From: Sabellastarte sp. h YS-2021
Taxonomy: Eukaryota > Annelida > Polychaeta > Sabellida > Sabellidae
Length of the DNA stretch: 64,000 nucleotides
Assembly: GCA_964017235.1 (NCBI GenBank)
Contig: OZ024933.1
Coordinates: 93,029,432 to 93,093,431, forward strand
Direction of reading: 5' to 3'
The notes beneath the pieces were generated by a model, which was not told where the DNA came from, did not search any database, and saw only the letters and a list, made by a program, of their open reading frames with translations. Positions 12,024 to 23,669 of this stretch are shown piece after piece. The first letter of the stretch is position 1; each line of letters opens with the position of its first letter. Made by a program: the position numbers and the translations under genes.

Positions 12024-13365
12024 ACCCCAAGAGGTGGAGGTGGTACAGCTAACCAGCAACTCATATGATGAGTTTCAACAAGAAACGTTTAACTTGTTGA
12101 TGAGACTTAAACAGACTGACAAGCAGCAAAGGTACCACCATCGAATGGGCACGAGTACTGCCATGTACAGCCAGGCCTCAAACCAGTACCCAGTGTCACA
12201 CACCCAGATGCAGGCCCTACCGCAGCAGATACCACAAAGATTTACACAAGTACCACAAGGACATCCACGGTAGCAGCATTTACAACATTCACAGTAGCAC
12301 TTCCAACAAACATTCACACATCAGGTTGTGGAGTACTAGGCAGGCCATGACCACCCTGGCCACCAGGGGAGGCTCCTGCTGCATCGGCCTCTGGAATATA
12401 TGGAAGCGTGACCCTTCTTCCCCAGCTGAGCCTGTACCACTCTCTGGTTCAAGTCCATGCCACACCTTAAGTAGGGCTTCATGAGCCAAAGCTTGAGGGG
12501 GAAAGCATCATCCCCGAGGATGAAATAGTTCACCTTCGGCCCATCATCAACAAGTGATTCACTCTATGGGAAGCCGATGGTGCCATCCTCTGTTTTGTGC
12601 ATCAAACCTGAGTGTTTAAAAATCTGAGCATCAGAGCTTGACCCTGCTGCACCCAAGCCCATCGCCAGGAACTTATAATCTCCCTCCACCAAGGCCAGGA
12701 GAACACTTGAATGGAAGCCCTTGTAGATATGGTAGAGGCTGCCACCCCATCTCAGACATCTGATTGGAATGTGCTTTCCATCCAGGGCACCCAGGGCATG
12801 TGGGATGTTCCACCTCCAACGGAAAAAGGACTCAACCTCCAACCAGTCTTCTGGACTTGTGGGGCATGTCATCACCTCATCTCGATAGGCCCTGATGATA
12901 GCTTCGCAGACCTCCGGCACAAATTGATGGTCGACCATGCCACCCTAAAAGCATATTGAAGGGTTGGGTAACTGTCTCCACTGGCCAAGTGTCTCAGGGT
13001 GACCGCCAACTTCAGTCCTGGACTCAGGGGGTCTCTGATCCAGGTGCTCTCCTTCTGGATCTCAGGGCAACTCTCTGCTCCAGCTTTTGAAACAGCTCAG
13101 GTGGCATTTGGTATGCCATAGGGTCATCTAATTCAAACACTGGCATCAGTCTGGTACTGACCCTCTTTTTCATGTTCTGCCTGCCTTAACCATGGCCTGA
13201 CCTAATATCTTCTGGGTATTCATTGTCCTCGTTGTAGACCCCATCTTCTCAGCCTGTCAGCCATAGCTGTTATGATGACTAACTGCCTCTCCATTTGTAA
13301 TATTAAGTGTTGAATTTGCATAAGATTTCTGTTCCGTCTGTCCATTCTGGCTACTTAATTCAACA
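12024..13365. mobile_element. PIF/Harbinger copy 3, internally deleted and truncated
   Basis: The left part (12034-12310, +) matches the C-terminal end of the accessory protein (FQQETFNLLMRLK, SHTQMQ, Gln-rich). It is joined directly to the transposase 3' end on the minus strand, so the left half of the element and the region between the two genes are missing. No terminal repeat like those of copies 1 and 2 was found at either edge. Confidence 0.72.
12320..13294 (-). pseudogene. PIF/Harbinger transposase, pseudogene (copy 3)
   Basis: From the ATG at 13294 the frame resembles the copy 1 transposase but breaks early. A long readable stretch at 12938-12564 contains VPEVCEAIIRAY, ALDGKHIPIRC (first catalytic Asp) and SDAQIFKHSG, then [14 protein letters not shown] further on in other frames. 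The segment that should hold the second catalytic Asp reads LAMGLGAAG and lacks it. The element also lacks the ENAFGML region in readable form. Clearly dead, but useful as a comparison for the frameshifts of copy 1. Confidence 0.8.
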
Positions 13366-14008
13366 TGAAACAAAGTTTGAACATCATACATAAAGCTGTT
13401 GCAAAGGTGTTATTTTGATTTGTGCACTGAAGAAATGAACTGTGGAACATTAAAGTAAATTTTCTGTGTCTGATGTTGTAAGGATATGATGCCCGAGTCA
13501 GAATTAAAATACTTTAGAAAACCAATGTGGAGATACTTATACACTAGAGTTTTAAAAATGGAACATCATTCAACTTCTGCCTCAAGTCTTCTTTACCCCC
13601 AACAGACATTATAGCACTATATTAAATAATGTTTGAACAACAACATAAAGACAGCAGATGCATAAAAGGTCAGAATGACAAAGATTCACACATACAAGTT
13701 TTAAGAATGAAAGAAAAACCAATCAGGGTCAGATTACAATTTAGAGGTTTTCAAGTGAAAAAGGAAGATTCAAAGTGAGGAGTGACAGGAATGTCACACA
13801 AGTACCCTGGTTTGCTGAATGAGTCTTGCACATTTTAAGATCACTCAATATTCATCATCTCTCCATCATAAATTGGTAATTTAATTTTTAATTTTACCAA
13901 AAACTTCCAGTTACAATATGCAATCACGCAGCATATGTTCAAATGGATGATATTGAATCTAGAACATTTAAAGTACTGGAGTTCAGAAAATAATTTCTTT
14001 GGTTAAAT
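13366..14008. other. Intergenic, 3' side of the FkbM gene
   Basis: No coding region seen; it should include the 3' UTR of the minus-strand methyltransferase gene. No clear AATAAA was found close to the stop on the minus strand. Confidence 0.4.
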
Positions 14009-15683
14009 TTAAGGCTGCAGCTCCCACAAAATATCAATAGGCCATTCATTTATGTCTTCCAGATTCAGTAAATGTCCATTGGCATATGGCTTGTACTTGT
14101 GTCTTTGCAAGAAAGCTACCAAATTCATGACACTCACTTTCTGCTCAGAGTAGTTAGCAAGTAAATCTTTCATTAACATCCACTCCATAAAAATACAATG
14201 TATTTTAATAAGGGCAAATAACTTCTCTGCATGAACAAAAGCTTTGACCTCATTCCCCTCTATGTCAATTTTCATCACTGCTTCTTTGAATGTGATAACC
14301 TCCAGTAAATCATCCATTAAAATTGTGGAAACAGTTTCTTTTTTGCCTGTTTTACTCTTAAATATATTGACCATGCTACTACCTGCCAAATTTCTTGGGT
14401 TAACAGTCATTTCAACATCTTTTCTTATGTCAGAAATAGCATTTTTCACCAGCACATAGTTTGATGTTAGATTATTTAGCAGTACACTTTGATGGAGTCT
14501 GACAATGTTTGTCGTCAGAGGTTCAATTGCCACAACACGTCTGCCAGCTTTTGCAGCGGTGAGACTGTGTATGCCTAAAAGTATATTGACATGCACACTT
14601 GTATGAAACCTAAACCCATATTTCATGATTTATTAGATCTCCCAAGTCACTTAAACTATATACAAATCTATTAAATATATTAAAAGTGTACAAACATTCT
14701 TGTCTGAAGGCTAACACCCTGTTTCCTGAATTATTATTCTAGTGCCTAAAGCCCATAAATCACCTAAAGCCTACAAGATAGATCCTGAATTATCTGCAAA
14801 CTCACAATAACAATTAGTTTTTGCCTGAGGGTTATTTTTATCACTCATTGGTAAATTTATTGATTTATTACTGCTATATTTCCATTTTAAAAAACTTATG
14901 GATATGCAGATGTTGTAAATAGTATCAAGACTAAATTTTGACAAAACAATATAAATAATGACATGAAAATGATTTTTGAATTGGATTCTGGTGTTGCACC
15001 TTAGAATCTGCCTGGCAAAGATTAAGTGCTATGAATGTACGGAATAAAACTTTAATTTTTAACTTTGTAGTTGAAATTTATTATGATCAATGCTCATGTT
15101 ATTCTGCAATTGATTCACTTCAAAACATTTTAACTACAATTTATTCTTTAGCATAGATAATATAACTGATGCATTGAAAAAAGTACTTCCACAAATAAAA
15201 GATCAAAGAATGGTTTCTTGAAATTTAGTCATGTACCAGAGTAAAACAAAAATTCTTACCAATATTTGCACCAATGTCAATAAAACCAGCTTCAGGATTT
15301 TTATGCAACTGACTTAAAATGCTTTGAGTGATATCTCTCTCCCAACTTCCACTGGTATAAATCGACTGAGACACTAGAACGTCTTTATTCAGAGGATGTA
15401 TACAGATTTTAATTGCTGGCTCAGTTTTTGTTCCAACACAGGTAATACCAGCCTCATGTTGATTGTACTTTGCTGCAAAAGTATGCAGCTTACAGAAGGT
15501 AACCTTTGAATTTGTATTCCCTGGTCTAGGCTTTCGCAAATAAAAGACCATTGATTGCTTTTCTTTTTGTGTTCTATTGGGTTTATCAGTTACTAATTTA
15601 TCATGATTATATATTACAAAGATGCCAAACCCAATACAGAGCAGAGGTAAAGCTCCGCCGCAGCATTTCTTAAGTAGTATCAT
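14009..15683 (-). CDS. FkbM-family methyltransferase, two exons, type II membrane protein
   Basis: Exon 1 runs 15683-15260 and exon 2 14574-14009; the intron (15259-14575, 685 bp) has GTAAGAA at the donor and ATACTTTTAG at the acceptor. The split codon restores Gly in the SAM-binding motif I, DIGANIG (residues 136-142). Joined, the protein is 329 residues. Residues about 11-25 (ALPLLCIGFGIFVIY) form a hydrophobic segment after a short basic start, predicting a single-pass type II anchor of the ER/Golgi. VVAIEP (Glu159, acidic loop contacting SAM) and KIDIEGNE (243-250) are hallmark FkbM (Methyltransf_21) motifs. The family O-methylates sugars or other small hydroxyls; the substrate here is unknown. 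Intact and the only host-type gene in the window. An additional upstream non-coding exon is possible. Confidence 0.87.
14971..15050 (+). mobile_element. 3' terminus of an L2/CR1-like LINE inside the FkbM intron
   Basis: The stretch GGTGTTGCACCTTAGAATC, then GCCTGGCAAAGATTAAGTGCTAT, matches by eye the 3' tail that follows the LINE C-terminus at 27.85-27.93 kb and, less well, at 55.79-55.86 kb. It is 5'-truncated to the tail and lies antisense to the methyltransferase gene, within its intron. Confidence 0.6.
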
Positions 15684-16688
15684 ACCTCATTTATGGCAAA
15701 ATGACAAAATGTCTCCTCCGTGTTAACGGCTGCAAATGTAACACTCATTTGCTGAAAGATAGTGAATATTTACATCTGTGCCTTCATAACTCATTCTTAA
15801 ATGCTCTTGTTAAAGCAATACTTTGTCATTTCAATCAATAACTCCATTGAAAGTAACTCTATGTAAGATGGTGATGTAAATGGTGATGTACCAGTACATA
15901 TTCAAAATGGGAACTGAACAAATCAGCACTTTGTCCAGATGGATCCCTTTAGAACTCAATCCCTGCAAACTTGGCTCCCAAGTGGATGAAGAAGTGGAAG
16001 GTTTTTATTTCTTTACTTTTTTTATTTTTCTATTTCATTGACTCCCTAGAGAGAGAAAGGATTTAATATACAAAAATTACATCCCATAATTGTAATATGG
16101 TTTTACTTTATGGCAAAAATATATTTGTTATCATCTTATGACAGGGGTGACAATTTATTAATTGCAATATAACAAAGATGTGAGGATGATGTAAGACATT
16201 TATTTATATTAGAATTATTAAAAGCTCAATTAGTTTAAATCAATGGCTTCTGTTGGTGGGAGTATAACATCTTTGATCTACATGCTTGGCATTAAAAAGA
16301 ACAATTGACAATTTATTCAACTATGTTTATGAATCATATATTCAATATTAAATCACATAAATTTCAGACTTTTTGCACTTCCCTTTTATCTTAGGTTTAT
16401 TAATAACATTTTGTAATATCATTCTAAATTGCATGGTATATACTGAAGAACTAAATTATTATTATCATTATTATTACTTTACACAGATATCAGATGGCCC
16501 ATTTTTGACAGGACATGTTTTTCTTTTGGCTGATTTGACCAGAATAATTTTTCCTGGGGGCAATTTGACAGGGACTGATTTGGCAAATGGCTAATTTTGA
16601 CTATGATTTTAATCAAGGTCTTGGTAATGTATGACCTTGAAGTAAAGAAAACAGGTAATTCTACATACTGAAAATATTTCTCTATTTA
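15684..16688. other. No gene recognised (5' side of the FkbM gene)
   Basis: AT-rich, no supported coding region. It should contain the promoter and 5' UTR of the minus-strand methyltransferase; I cannot point to a specific element. Confidence 0.4.
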
Positions 16689-16812
16689 GCAGTGGCAGAT
16701 CTAGGGGGCGTGGAGGGCGCACGCCCCCTGTCAGAGTTTGAAACTTTTGCCGTGGGGCTTTTTGTCCTTGTCCACGCCTCCCTCAAATCCCCCACCCCAA
16801 GATCTGTGACAG
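16689..16812. repeat. Short GC-rich repeat with imperfect terminal inverted ends (MITE-like)
   Basis: A compositional island in AT-rich surroundings. It starts CAGTGGCAGATCTAGGGGG and ends CCCCACCCCAAGATCTGTGACAG, which are imperfect inverted repeats of each other, with GGGGCGTGGAGG and CGCCCCCTG inside. It has no coding capacity. Confidence 0.4.
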
Positions 16813-17981
16813 TTATTATACCTGTGTCACTGTCCAATATCAAGGCTATTTTGTGTGTGTAGTAAGTTAGGTCTCATCCTCAACCACACTTAGGATTACA
16901 TCTTTTGTGGATAACTATGTTTATAAACCTTTTTTGTTTACCAGTGTATGTTTAAATATGAGATATACAATTTACAAAACTGGAATCACTTACCCCGATT
17001 AATAGTTTATTACTACACTTCTATGTTTCAGTTCTAATTTGCTACAGTAGCTAGGATAACATTAAATTACAAAACAACTTAAATTCTGAAAACCTTTCAT
17101 CAAATTTATCAATTGATTTATATGTTTTTAAAGAAGAACAATGAAGGAATCAGTTATTTTAAAATGAAAAAGTTGAAGAAACATTGTGGCATATAAATTT
17201 AGATTCAAGAATGTTTCCCTCCAAAGTTTTTACAGTAATACAATTGTTTATTATGGGATTTAGTTACAGGGCTTTTATACTGAGGTATTTTCTACTGCAG
17301 GTTTTTTGCAGAGGCTTTTTTCTGCTAGAGGCTCTTTCAGTTTACTTGACCATCAGTATGATATATAAACTGTTTTGATGAGATCAATATTTTTCCCTCC
17401 CTGTCTAATAAAATGGCCAGCATTTTGTCCTCCATTGCAATTTTGATGGGCGTTTTGTCCCCCAGTACTGTGTCTGCCAATATGTCTGTGCACCGTATGA
17501 TATGTCCCGCTACAAAATGGCAAAGTATGAAATATCCATAACCGCAACAACCCACAACCCCACTTTCGAAAAATCCTGTATCTGCCTCTGTTTAGCTGCA
17601 AAATTAGCAGCAATTTCTAACATGACACAGATGTGTCCATCATTCTGATTGGCCGAGTGCGATTTCTAAACCGTCTAAAATTCTGCATCAAAATTAAGGC
17701 TGTTGCATTAACTTCCCCATGCATTTCAAATAACAGAAGAAAATGTTTCTGGTTTTGTTATTTACATTATTTACGGTGCAAAATGTTTGCAAAAAGGAAA
17801 ATTTGTTTTAAAAGAAATAATTCTTTCAAATGTAAAAGAAAAAAAAAAAAAATTACGATATATCTTTGGAGAAAAAATCACCCCTGTTCACTTGATAAAA
17901 GTGTTGTGTTCACTTGGATAATTATTGTTAATCTGTTAAAACAATCATTTTAGGTATTTTATTTTAAACAGTCATGTTAGA
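16813..17981. other. No gene recognised
   Basis: AT-rich with scattered TTTTGTCC words around 17.40-17.52 kb. The segment near 17670-17690 (CGTCTAAAATTCTGCATC) resembles the right arm of the inverted-repeat element at 17982-18129, suggesting a fragment of a second copy. Confidence 0.4.
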
Positions 17982-18129
17982 ATAGGAATATAGCTCTCAA
18001 AAGCCATCTAAAGGCAGAAATTTAGACTGGTTGCCATTGTCATAGCACACAGCTTCGCCTTTGTGCCCTGACCACGCCAACCAGTCTAAAATTCTGCGTT
18101 TAGACAGCTTTTTTATGCTATATTCCTAT
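17982..18129. mobile_element. MITE-like 148-bp element with about 50-bp inverted repeats
   Basis: The left arm 17982-18032 starts ATAGGAATATAG and ends TTAGACTGGTT; the right arm 18079-18129 is its imperfect reverse complement (AACCAGTCTAA to CTATATTCCTAT). A 46-bp spacer separates them. No coding capacity. Such a structure fits a miniature inverted-repeat transposable element; the superfamily cannot be decided and no clear target duplication was seen. Confidence 0.6.
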
Positions 18130-18249
18130 AATTTACTGCTTACAGTTTTACCTTCCTGTAGTGAGAGTTCTCAGTTTAATGTTTGCATTGGTCTTGATCT
18201 AATTGCCTTAGTTGCAAGGTGGCTAATGGGTTTGGTTACATAATAATAT

Positions 18250-18350
18250 TGCCGCCACATATGCAGCCATGGATTTGAACCAATACTACAAACAAGGCCA
18301 AAAGGTGTTCTGGTCCCCTAGCGTGAGTGCAAAGCTATCAGAGACACAAG
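18250..18350 (-). mobile_element. tRNA-like SINE head fragment
   Basis: On the minus strand TGATAGCTTTGCACTCACGC resembles a pol III A box and GGTTCAAATCC a B box about 40 bases later, the spacing seen in tRNA-derived SINEs. The body was not recognised. Confidence 0.35.
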
Positions 18351-18831
18351 TAGTGCACTAGAATTCATGAAAGTCTGGTGACACAGAGAAATTCCAACTC
18401 AGACACATCCCACAGCTGGTCTAGCAGTGCCCCTACTGTTGCAGAGTTATATAACACAATATATGAGACAGCAAATGGGATTAATATTTATTTTATTATT
18501 ATTACTATTCAACTACTTTTATGTACAATACTAAAAGGCATCTATGTTTAAGGTCACCTTAATAATTTGAAAAAGCTAAATTTTAGGCCCCCCTCAAACG
18601 AGTTTAAGGTTATATCAAGTTAAGATTCATTTAAATTACTGACTTTACTGTCCGTTAATAGTCCATGATAACATAAGGTTAGGGTGGCCTTAAGTGAAAA
18701 ATGAAATTAAACTTAATTGTGTCAATGTAAGGTGACCTTTTGTATTTATTACATCATAAAAATAATTTAAAATAGCATATTTGAGGTAGATGCCAACCTC
18801 CACCAATGCCCAACTAGGGAGTAGAAAAGGT

Positions 18832-19859
18832 CTAGGGACGATTGAGCAAATTTTTGAAAGAATCAGCCACTTGCTGTGAGGCATTATGGTCTTGAATGAT
18901 GTATCTCCAGACACAATCAGACGTCCAGGTGCCATGGCTTTGTATGTTTTAAATAGACACATTTGAGTTAAAAGCCAGAGTTGTACCTGAACGCCTGAAG
19001 GAGTGTAGAGATATGCCTGGATATTGGAAACCTAATCAAGTAAGTATCTGCAAACAATTACGCCTGACCTTACTGTCAGAGAGAGGAACGCATTGGGCGG
19101 CTTCATTCTATACCTGAAACAATGGGGAATTTTCGGTCCCTGGTGTGATCAATAACAAATTTTTAATGGCTTGTACAGGACATAAGGGAGAGGAACCCAA
19201 AGAAGGATTTTTTAACATTCTAATTGTGTCCCTGATTTGAATGGTCTTACTCCACTTGATCAAAAGATGAATGCCTGGTGTAGCGAAGAATACATCACCT
19301 CTTGACATTTGTTCGATTGGTGAAAATGCTTTGATTGAATGGAGGACTAGATTTGACACTTGTAAGAATGAAAAGAACGCAGTAAGGTATAAAGCTTTAA
19401 AAGTTTGCCCCATCCACATTGTGTCGCATATACTGATAACGGCAGTTAACAATGGAATATCTATGATCTTTTTTACCACTGGTGAAAAGGTTTTATGGAT
19501 TGACAGTGATCCCTAAAAATATGCGATTCTAGGGTCTTGAAAAGAATATAAAGGCAGACCAGAGCCAGGTTGGCCTTAACTGCGCACACATAATTGGAGA
19601 TGGCTGAATAAGATAAGTTGCTTTCAACCAAAAATTCTAGAAAAGAAATGGCAATTAGAGGGGTGACATTTTGAAGGTGGATTTCAATGAAACAACAGTA
19701 AGCCACAAACAAACAAAATTTCCTGATGTATGAGGCCTGAGTGGCTGGTCTCAAGGTCTGGTGTGTTCTTGCTGCTGCTTTTGAAGCCAACTGGCCAGCT
19801 GTATGAGATACACCTGTGTTATATAGACCAACCCACTTTAAGAATTTCATGATTAACAT
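18832..19859 (-). pseudogene. Tyrosine recombinase, pseudogene (copy A)
   Basis: The N-terminal SAM-like region (RPATQASYIRKFCLFVAYC, then FLEFLVESNLSYSAISNYV) is followed across a stop and frame changes by QVSNLVLHS (position of catalytic Arg I, changed), IKWSKTIQIRDT, and finally QSHGTWTSDCVWRY with the His and the Tyr nucleophile, ending at the stop at 18832. At least three frames are needed. Comparison with copy B gives the expected order R, HxxR, H, Y. Non-functional. Confidence 0.72.
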
Positions 19860-19879
19860 TTAACCGTACTGGGTCTTAT

Positions 19880-21052
19880 TATCTGAACCTAGTATATGTA
19901 TTACCTGTAATTCAAGGTCATGGATAGCCAATAGCATTGAGATATTCCTAGCCATGGCCCCTAGGGTCAAGTCCTGAGTTCTGCCCGAATTCAAAACAGA
20001 TGCAACCGCTTGATTATCACATTTAAGAATAATTTTACCAGAAATTTTATGCTATAAATCCTTCTAGACAAGCATCCAACACGATTATCTGTCTGATTGG
20101 GACATGATTGAAAAAGGCTATTCCATTAAAATGTGGCAAAAACTTTCTGAACCAATTCAAATCTCTTGATGTCATCAAAAAAAATCGAGAACTGTGAACA
20201 CATTTGGAGATATACAGCAAAGAGCCCAATAATGACTGGAGTTCCTTCTTGGTACATATTTTTTGACCAACCCAGTGTTGCTGAGCCTCTGAAAAATTTG
20301 GGATCCGTTTCTGTATCCAAAAGGTAGACAAGTGTGCAGATAGTAGGTTTTGTGCTTTAACCCTAACAGAAAATAGTCTGTAGTGTCTATTTAGGGTATA
20401 ACACCAACTTATATCTATTTTGTATATTAAAGAGCCCTTACCTAATTGTTTAATTTTATTGGTGATATGATCAATTGAAGGAACAGTTAAGATGAAATCA
20501 GTACCTAAGTAAGATTCTTTGCCTATATTATTACTTACAGCCCGGCCATGAGGAAAGCTAAGGTCCATTATTACCCCCCCCCCCAGGCTTTTTCCTTGTC
20601 TTGAAGGGGGAAATATGAAGTTCCTGAAAGGGGGGATCCGAGAAAGGTCCGACAATTGCTCCAAATCTGATCTCTTCTTGAATATAAGCTTTTACATCTT
20701 GAGGGAACATTATAGCTGATCTATGATTTTTTGTATTCTTACCCAACTTTGAAGTTCTATTAAAATCCAATGGAAAGCCATATCTGATAAGATAGCAAAG
20801 GTGACAGTCCCAATAACCCTCCAAACACTGTTCCCATACACCCAGATTTAACTGAGATTTGACTTGAATTTGACTGGACATGAAGTTAAACGAATCCGAT
20901 TCTTTTGTAACATCATAAAGCTTAATCGGATCTGTACCTATGACACATTTGAAATTGTTTTTAGGCAAAAGCAAAGGGCCTAAAGGGTATAAAGCTGAAT
21001 TTTTGTTGATTTTGATCTTACCATTTCTGATATGTCGGATCCGAGGATGCAC
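19880..21052 (-). pseudogene. Reverse transcriptase / RNase H, pseudogene (copy A)
   Basis: The fingers region (RYGFPLDFNRTSKLG, AYIQEEIRFGAIVGPF) and IMDLSFPHGRAVSNN are readable, with a frame change at the C-run near 20574-20584. After YKIDIS a large deletion removes the rest of the palm, including the YIDD box; the sequence resumes at KKELQSLLGSLLYISKCV. RNase H is also shortened, leaving VLDACLEG and, in another frame, LKCDNQAVASVLNSGRT and VIHILGSDN. The protein cannot polymerise DNA. Confidence 0.75.
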
Positions 21053-21150
21053 CTTGCAGTTTTTGCTTGTTTTTATTTTTAACTGCTATTGCTAGTTCAT
21101 ATTTATCCTAAGGCAGATAATTTTGGGGGCACATTTTCACATGTTTTTTA

Positions 21151-21837
21151 TCAGCCACTTATTTTTGAGGTTGAGTTCTGTGACAATGGTTTACTATTGT
21201 TACCTACGTGAACTGGTTGTTTGTGAGCTGTGTTAACCTTTCTGCACCCAGCACCAAGTTGTCGTGTGTTTACACACTTTTTTGTTGGAGTATTTGATAA
21301 ATTCATAACAAGAGTATTAGCACATTGACTTTCAATCAAGTTTGAAGATTCAAACTCGTTTTTTACAAGTGAATAGTTGGGAGTAGGATTCTCATTACTG
21401 TTGTCAGTCTGGATATCAGTAGAGTTTTCATCAGCCACACTTAAATATTCAAACCTATTTGTCACAGGGATACAAAAGTGTGCACTGCTATATCCGTAAC
21501 TACTCGCTGGCTGTTTGGTGACAGAACCTGATCTCTGGGTCTTGTACTTGCCAGTAACTGGTGTACCTTCACGACTACAGGTAGGTCTGTTAATTTGTTT
21601 GCTTTTACAACTAACAGTAACTGAAGACTTTGCTACTTGGTTAACATTATTGTTATTTGTATACACACTTGAGGAGGGATTTGAGCCCACCACCTCCACA
21701 TAAGTTCTGCTCTCCAGTTACTGTTACATCCATTATGTACATTGGGACTGCATATATAGTTTTAGTATACAACATATGACTGTTTTGAATGTTATTTACA
21801 TTAAAAACTTTGTTCTGCACTACTTTACAGTGGTGCC
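21151..21837 (-). pseudogene. N-terminal part of ORF2 polyprotein (copy A)
   Basis: A polar, Ser/Asn/Thr-rich region with the short VTNRFEYLSVAD motif, corresponding to TSNRFQILQNL in copy B, FSYLSMAD in copy C and HNKFQCLQDL in copy D. In B this region precedes the reverse transcriptase in one frame. Function unknown; it is probably a linker or nucleic-acid-binding tail. Confidence 0.55.
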
Positions 21838-22655
21838 CTACTCGTTTTTTGCAACCCTGGAGGATACGCGACAATCTTTGACCATATGCCTATTCTCCTT
21901 ATCCATGGCAAAACATGCAGAACAAATGTGTTTATAAAACACCCCACCAGTTTCATGATCTTTTTGATGGTGGCACAGACCCCTCTGATAAAACCGACAA
22001 GTTGTAGCCTTGGGTTCAGATCTAGATTGTTTTGTACCTAATCCCCCTGAATTTTGACCTACTCCCCTCTGTGCATGTGCTCTCCTGATACGATCTAATT
22101 TATGTGTTTCATGCCACTCAACCTTTCCTTCCTTCATCCTACATAACAACACAGCATGGGAGGCTTTAGCTGACTGCCAGCTGAAATCATTCGCATCCTC
22201 CATAATTTTGCTCAAACATTCCAACATAGCATTTTTTACATCTAAATTTTTTTCCTCCATAGCAATAGTTGCAAAACCAGATACCCACTGGCACCAATTT
22301 AGAGCATCGCAAGAAATATGACTCTTATTATTTCCCCCTAAAACAAAGTTACTGAGGCCATGGGACTTGCCTCTTGACCCATACAATTTCATTTCCGCCT
22401 CTTTGTGATTTTGACTTGCCTGCTTCATTTAGATCCACTAACTTCCTGATCCTTTGGTCCACTTCTGCTTGAATATGCTGGCCTCCTTGCAGAGCAGCCA
22501 CTGTGGGCATCACCATCTGATCAAGCTGCGCAGGACTGGGGCTGCTGCTGGCTATAGTTGACGGCTGCTGAGGAGACTGAGAGACTTCTGTAGCTTCCTT
22601 GCTGGCCATCTTTTCCTCCATGGCTGAAATACGCCCGCCCAAGCTCTTTAATTCA
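21838..22655 (-). pseudogene. Gag-like protein with Cys/His cluster (copy A)
   Basis: A short helix region (LSELKSLGGRISAMEEK) is followed, after a frame change near 22.4 kb, by the conserved core WCQWVSGFATIAMEEKN, DANDFSWQSAKASHAVLLCRM and IDRIRRAHAQ, and then a Cys/His cluster (CRFYQRGLCHHQKDH, HICSACF, final C near the end). Copies B and D share the same core. The N-terminal C-x2-C-x3-H-x7-C finger seen in copy C is absent because the gene is truncated at the inverted repeat. Confidence 0.72.
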
Positions 22656-23282
22656 GACAAATAAACGGGCAAAATAACACCTCCTTGGAGGAGGTAATGA
22701 CCCCTAAGCTGTCATAAGATTGTCATAATATGTACAAGTCAAATGCTGTTGAAGCATCAACAGAAACATTGTGGCCCTAAATATGCATATATGTTAATAA
22801 ATATCCTATCTGCCGTATTTGTTGCATTGGGGGACTTTTTGGGAGAGGTGGTATGATACATATAAAGACACAATTTCAGATATATTTAGCTATTTGTATC
22901 TTCATAGCCTTTAATTTATATTTTGCAAAATACTGCAAATATTGCCTCAGGGCTTTGTCAGCATCAAATGGACACACACAGTTTGCTAATGGAACAAATA
23001 GAACCTAACATTGTGTGTTGTGCAAGCTATTATCATGTCCATTAAGGGCCAATCAGGATATTACTCTAAATGGCAAGGAATGGGTGTCATATAGACAATG
23101 GACTCCAAAGAAGTGTGTTGTATAAATAGGGAAGGCTCTCCATACTTTTGAGAAAATCGCAAAATATAGACTTCTCTGTCCTGATACTATCTGCTGTTTG
23201 GTTTGTTATTTTGGAGTGATTGTTATGTACACTGGTCATTACCTCCTCCAAGGAGGTGTTATTTTGCCCATTTGTTTGTCTG
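22654..23282. repeat. 49-bp inverted repeat around a 531-bp spacer
   Basis: 22654-22702 (starting CAGACAAATAAACGGGCAAA and ending GGTAATGACC) is the near-perfect reverse complement of 23234-23282. Each arm contains the internal palindrome CCTCCTTGGAGG. The spacer has no coding region. The arms match the edge of a wider repeat that continues to about 23430. This may be one transposon with long inverted ends or two copies of one repeat head to head. Confidence 0.6.
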
Positions 23283-23430
23283 TTAGCTGGATTTCACAAA
23301 TACCACTGGTTTGTGTTTCATGAAAAAATAAACAGAAGATGGGTCTTGGTCCAGCTTGCATTAACCTTTTGAGACTCATCTGGATCACCATCTGGATGCA
23401 TAAAAATCCGGATTTTCCCATTTACTTATT
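23283..23430 (+). repeat. Interspersed repeat adjoining the inverted repeat
   Basis: Starts with the CTCCAAGGAGGTGTT/TTTGTCTG region and continues with GGGTCTTGGTCC and CATCTGGATCACCATCTGGATG. Related GGATC-rich wording appears at 53.5-54.0 kb, and a GGAGGTTATG...TGTTTGTC start at 51.22 kb. Non-coding and family unknown. Confidence 0.4.
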
Positions 23431-23669
23431 ACTACATGCCTTTGATAAGGTCTGCACTCTATGAGTTCTCTTGTTTACACTTGCTTTGTGTGAAGCATGG
23501 GGGGCAAGCATTCTTTTCATGTAAATAACCATTGACACTAGCACCACTTATAAATATACTATTTAAAAACAAGAAACACGCAACTTCCTAACCTTCTGGA
23601 TGCCTTTTTAATTGTATCTTGTATTATACTCTATTGTTTGTATGTATACTCTATACATTATCTCATTTA

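Larger units (their letters stand above)
18550..22655 (-). mobile_element. DIRS-like YR retrotransposon, copy A (family 1), decayed
   Basis: In minus-strand order: Gag, ORF2 N-terminus, reverse transcriptase, RNase H, tyrosine recombinase, then a tail with AAGGTCACCTTAA-type words. This is the order of the DIRS superfamily (DIRS/PAT/Ngaro), with no methyltransferase domain visible between RNase H and recombinase. All genes are frameshifted or deleted. The Gag end is cut at about 22655, where an inverted-repeat segment begins. Terminal repeats were not identified. Copy C and the fragment at 1-190 are its closest relatives. Confidence 0.8.
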
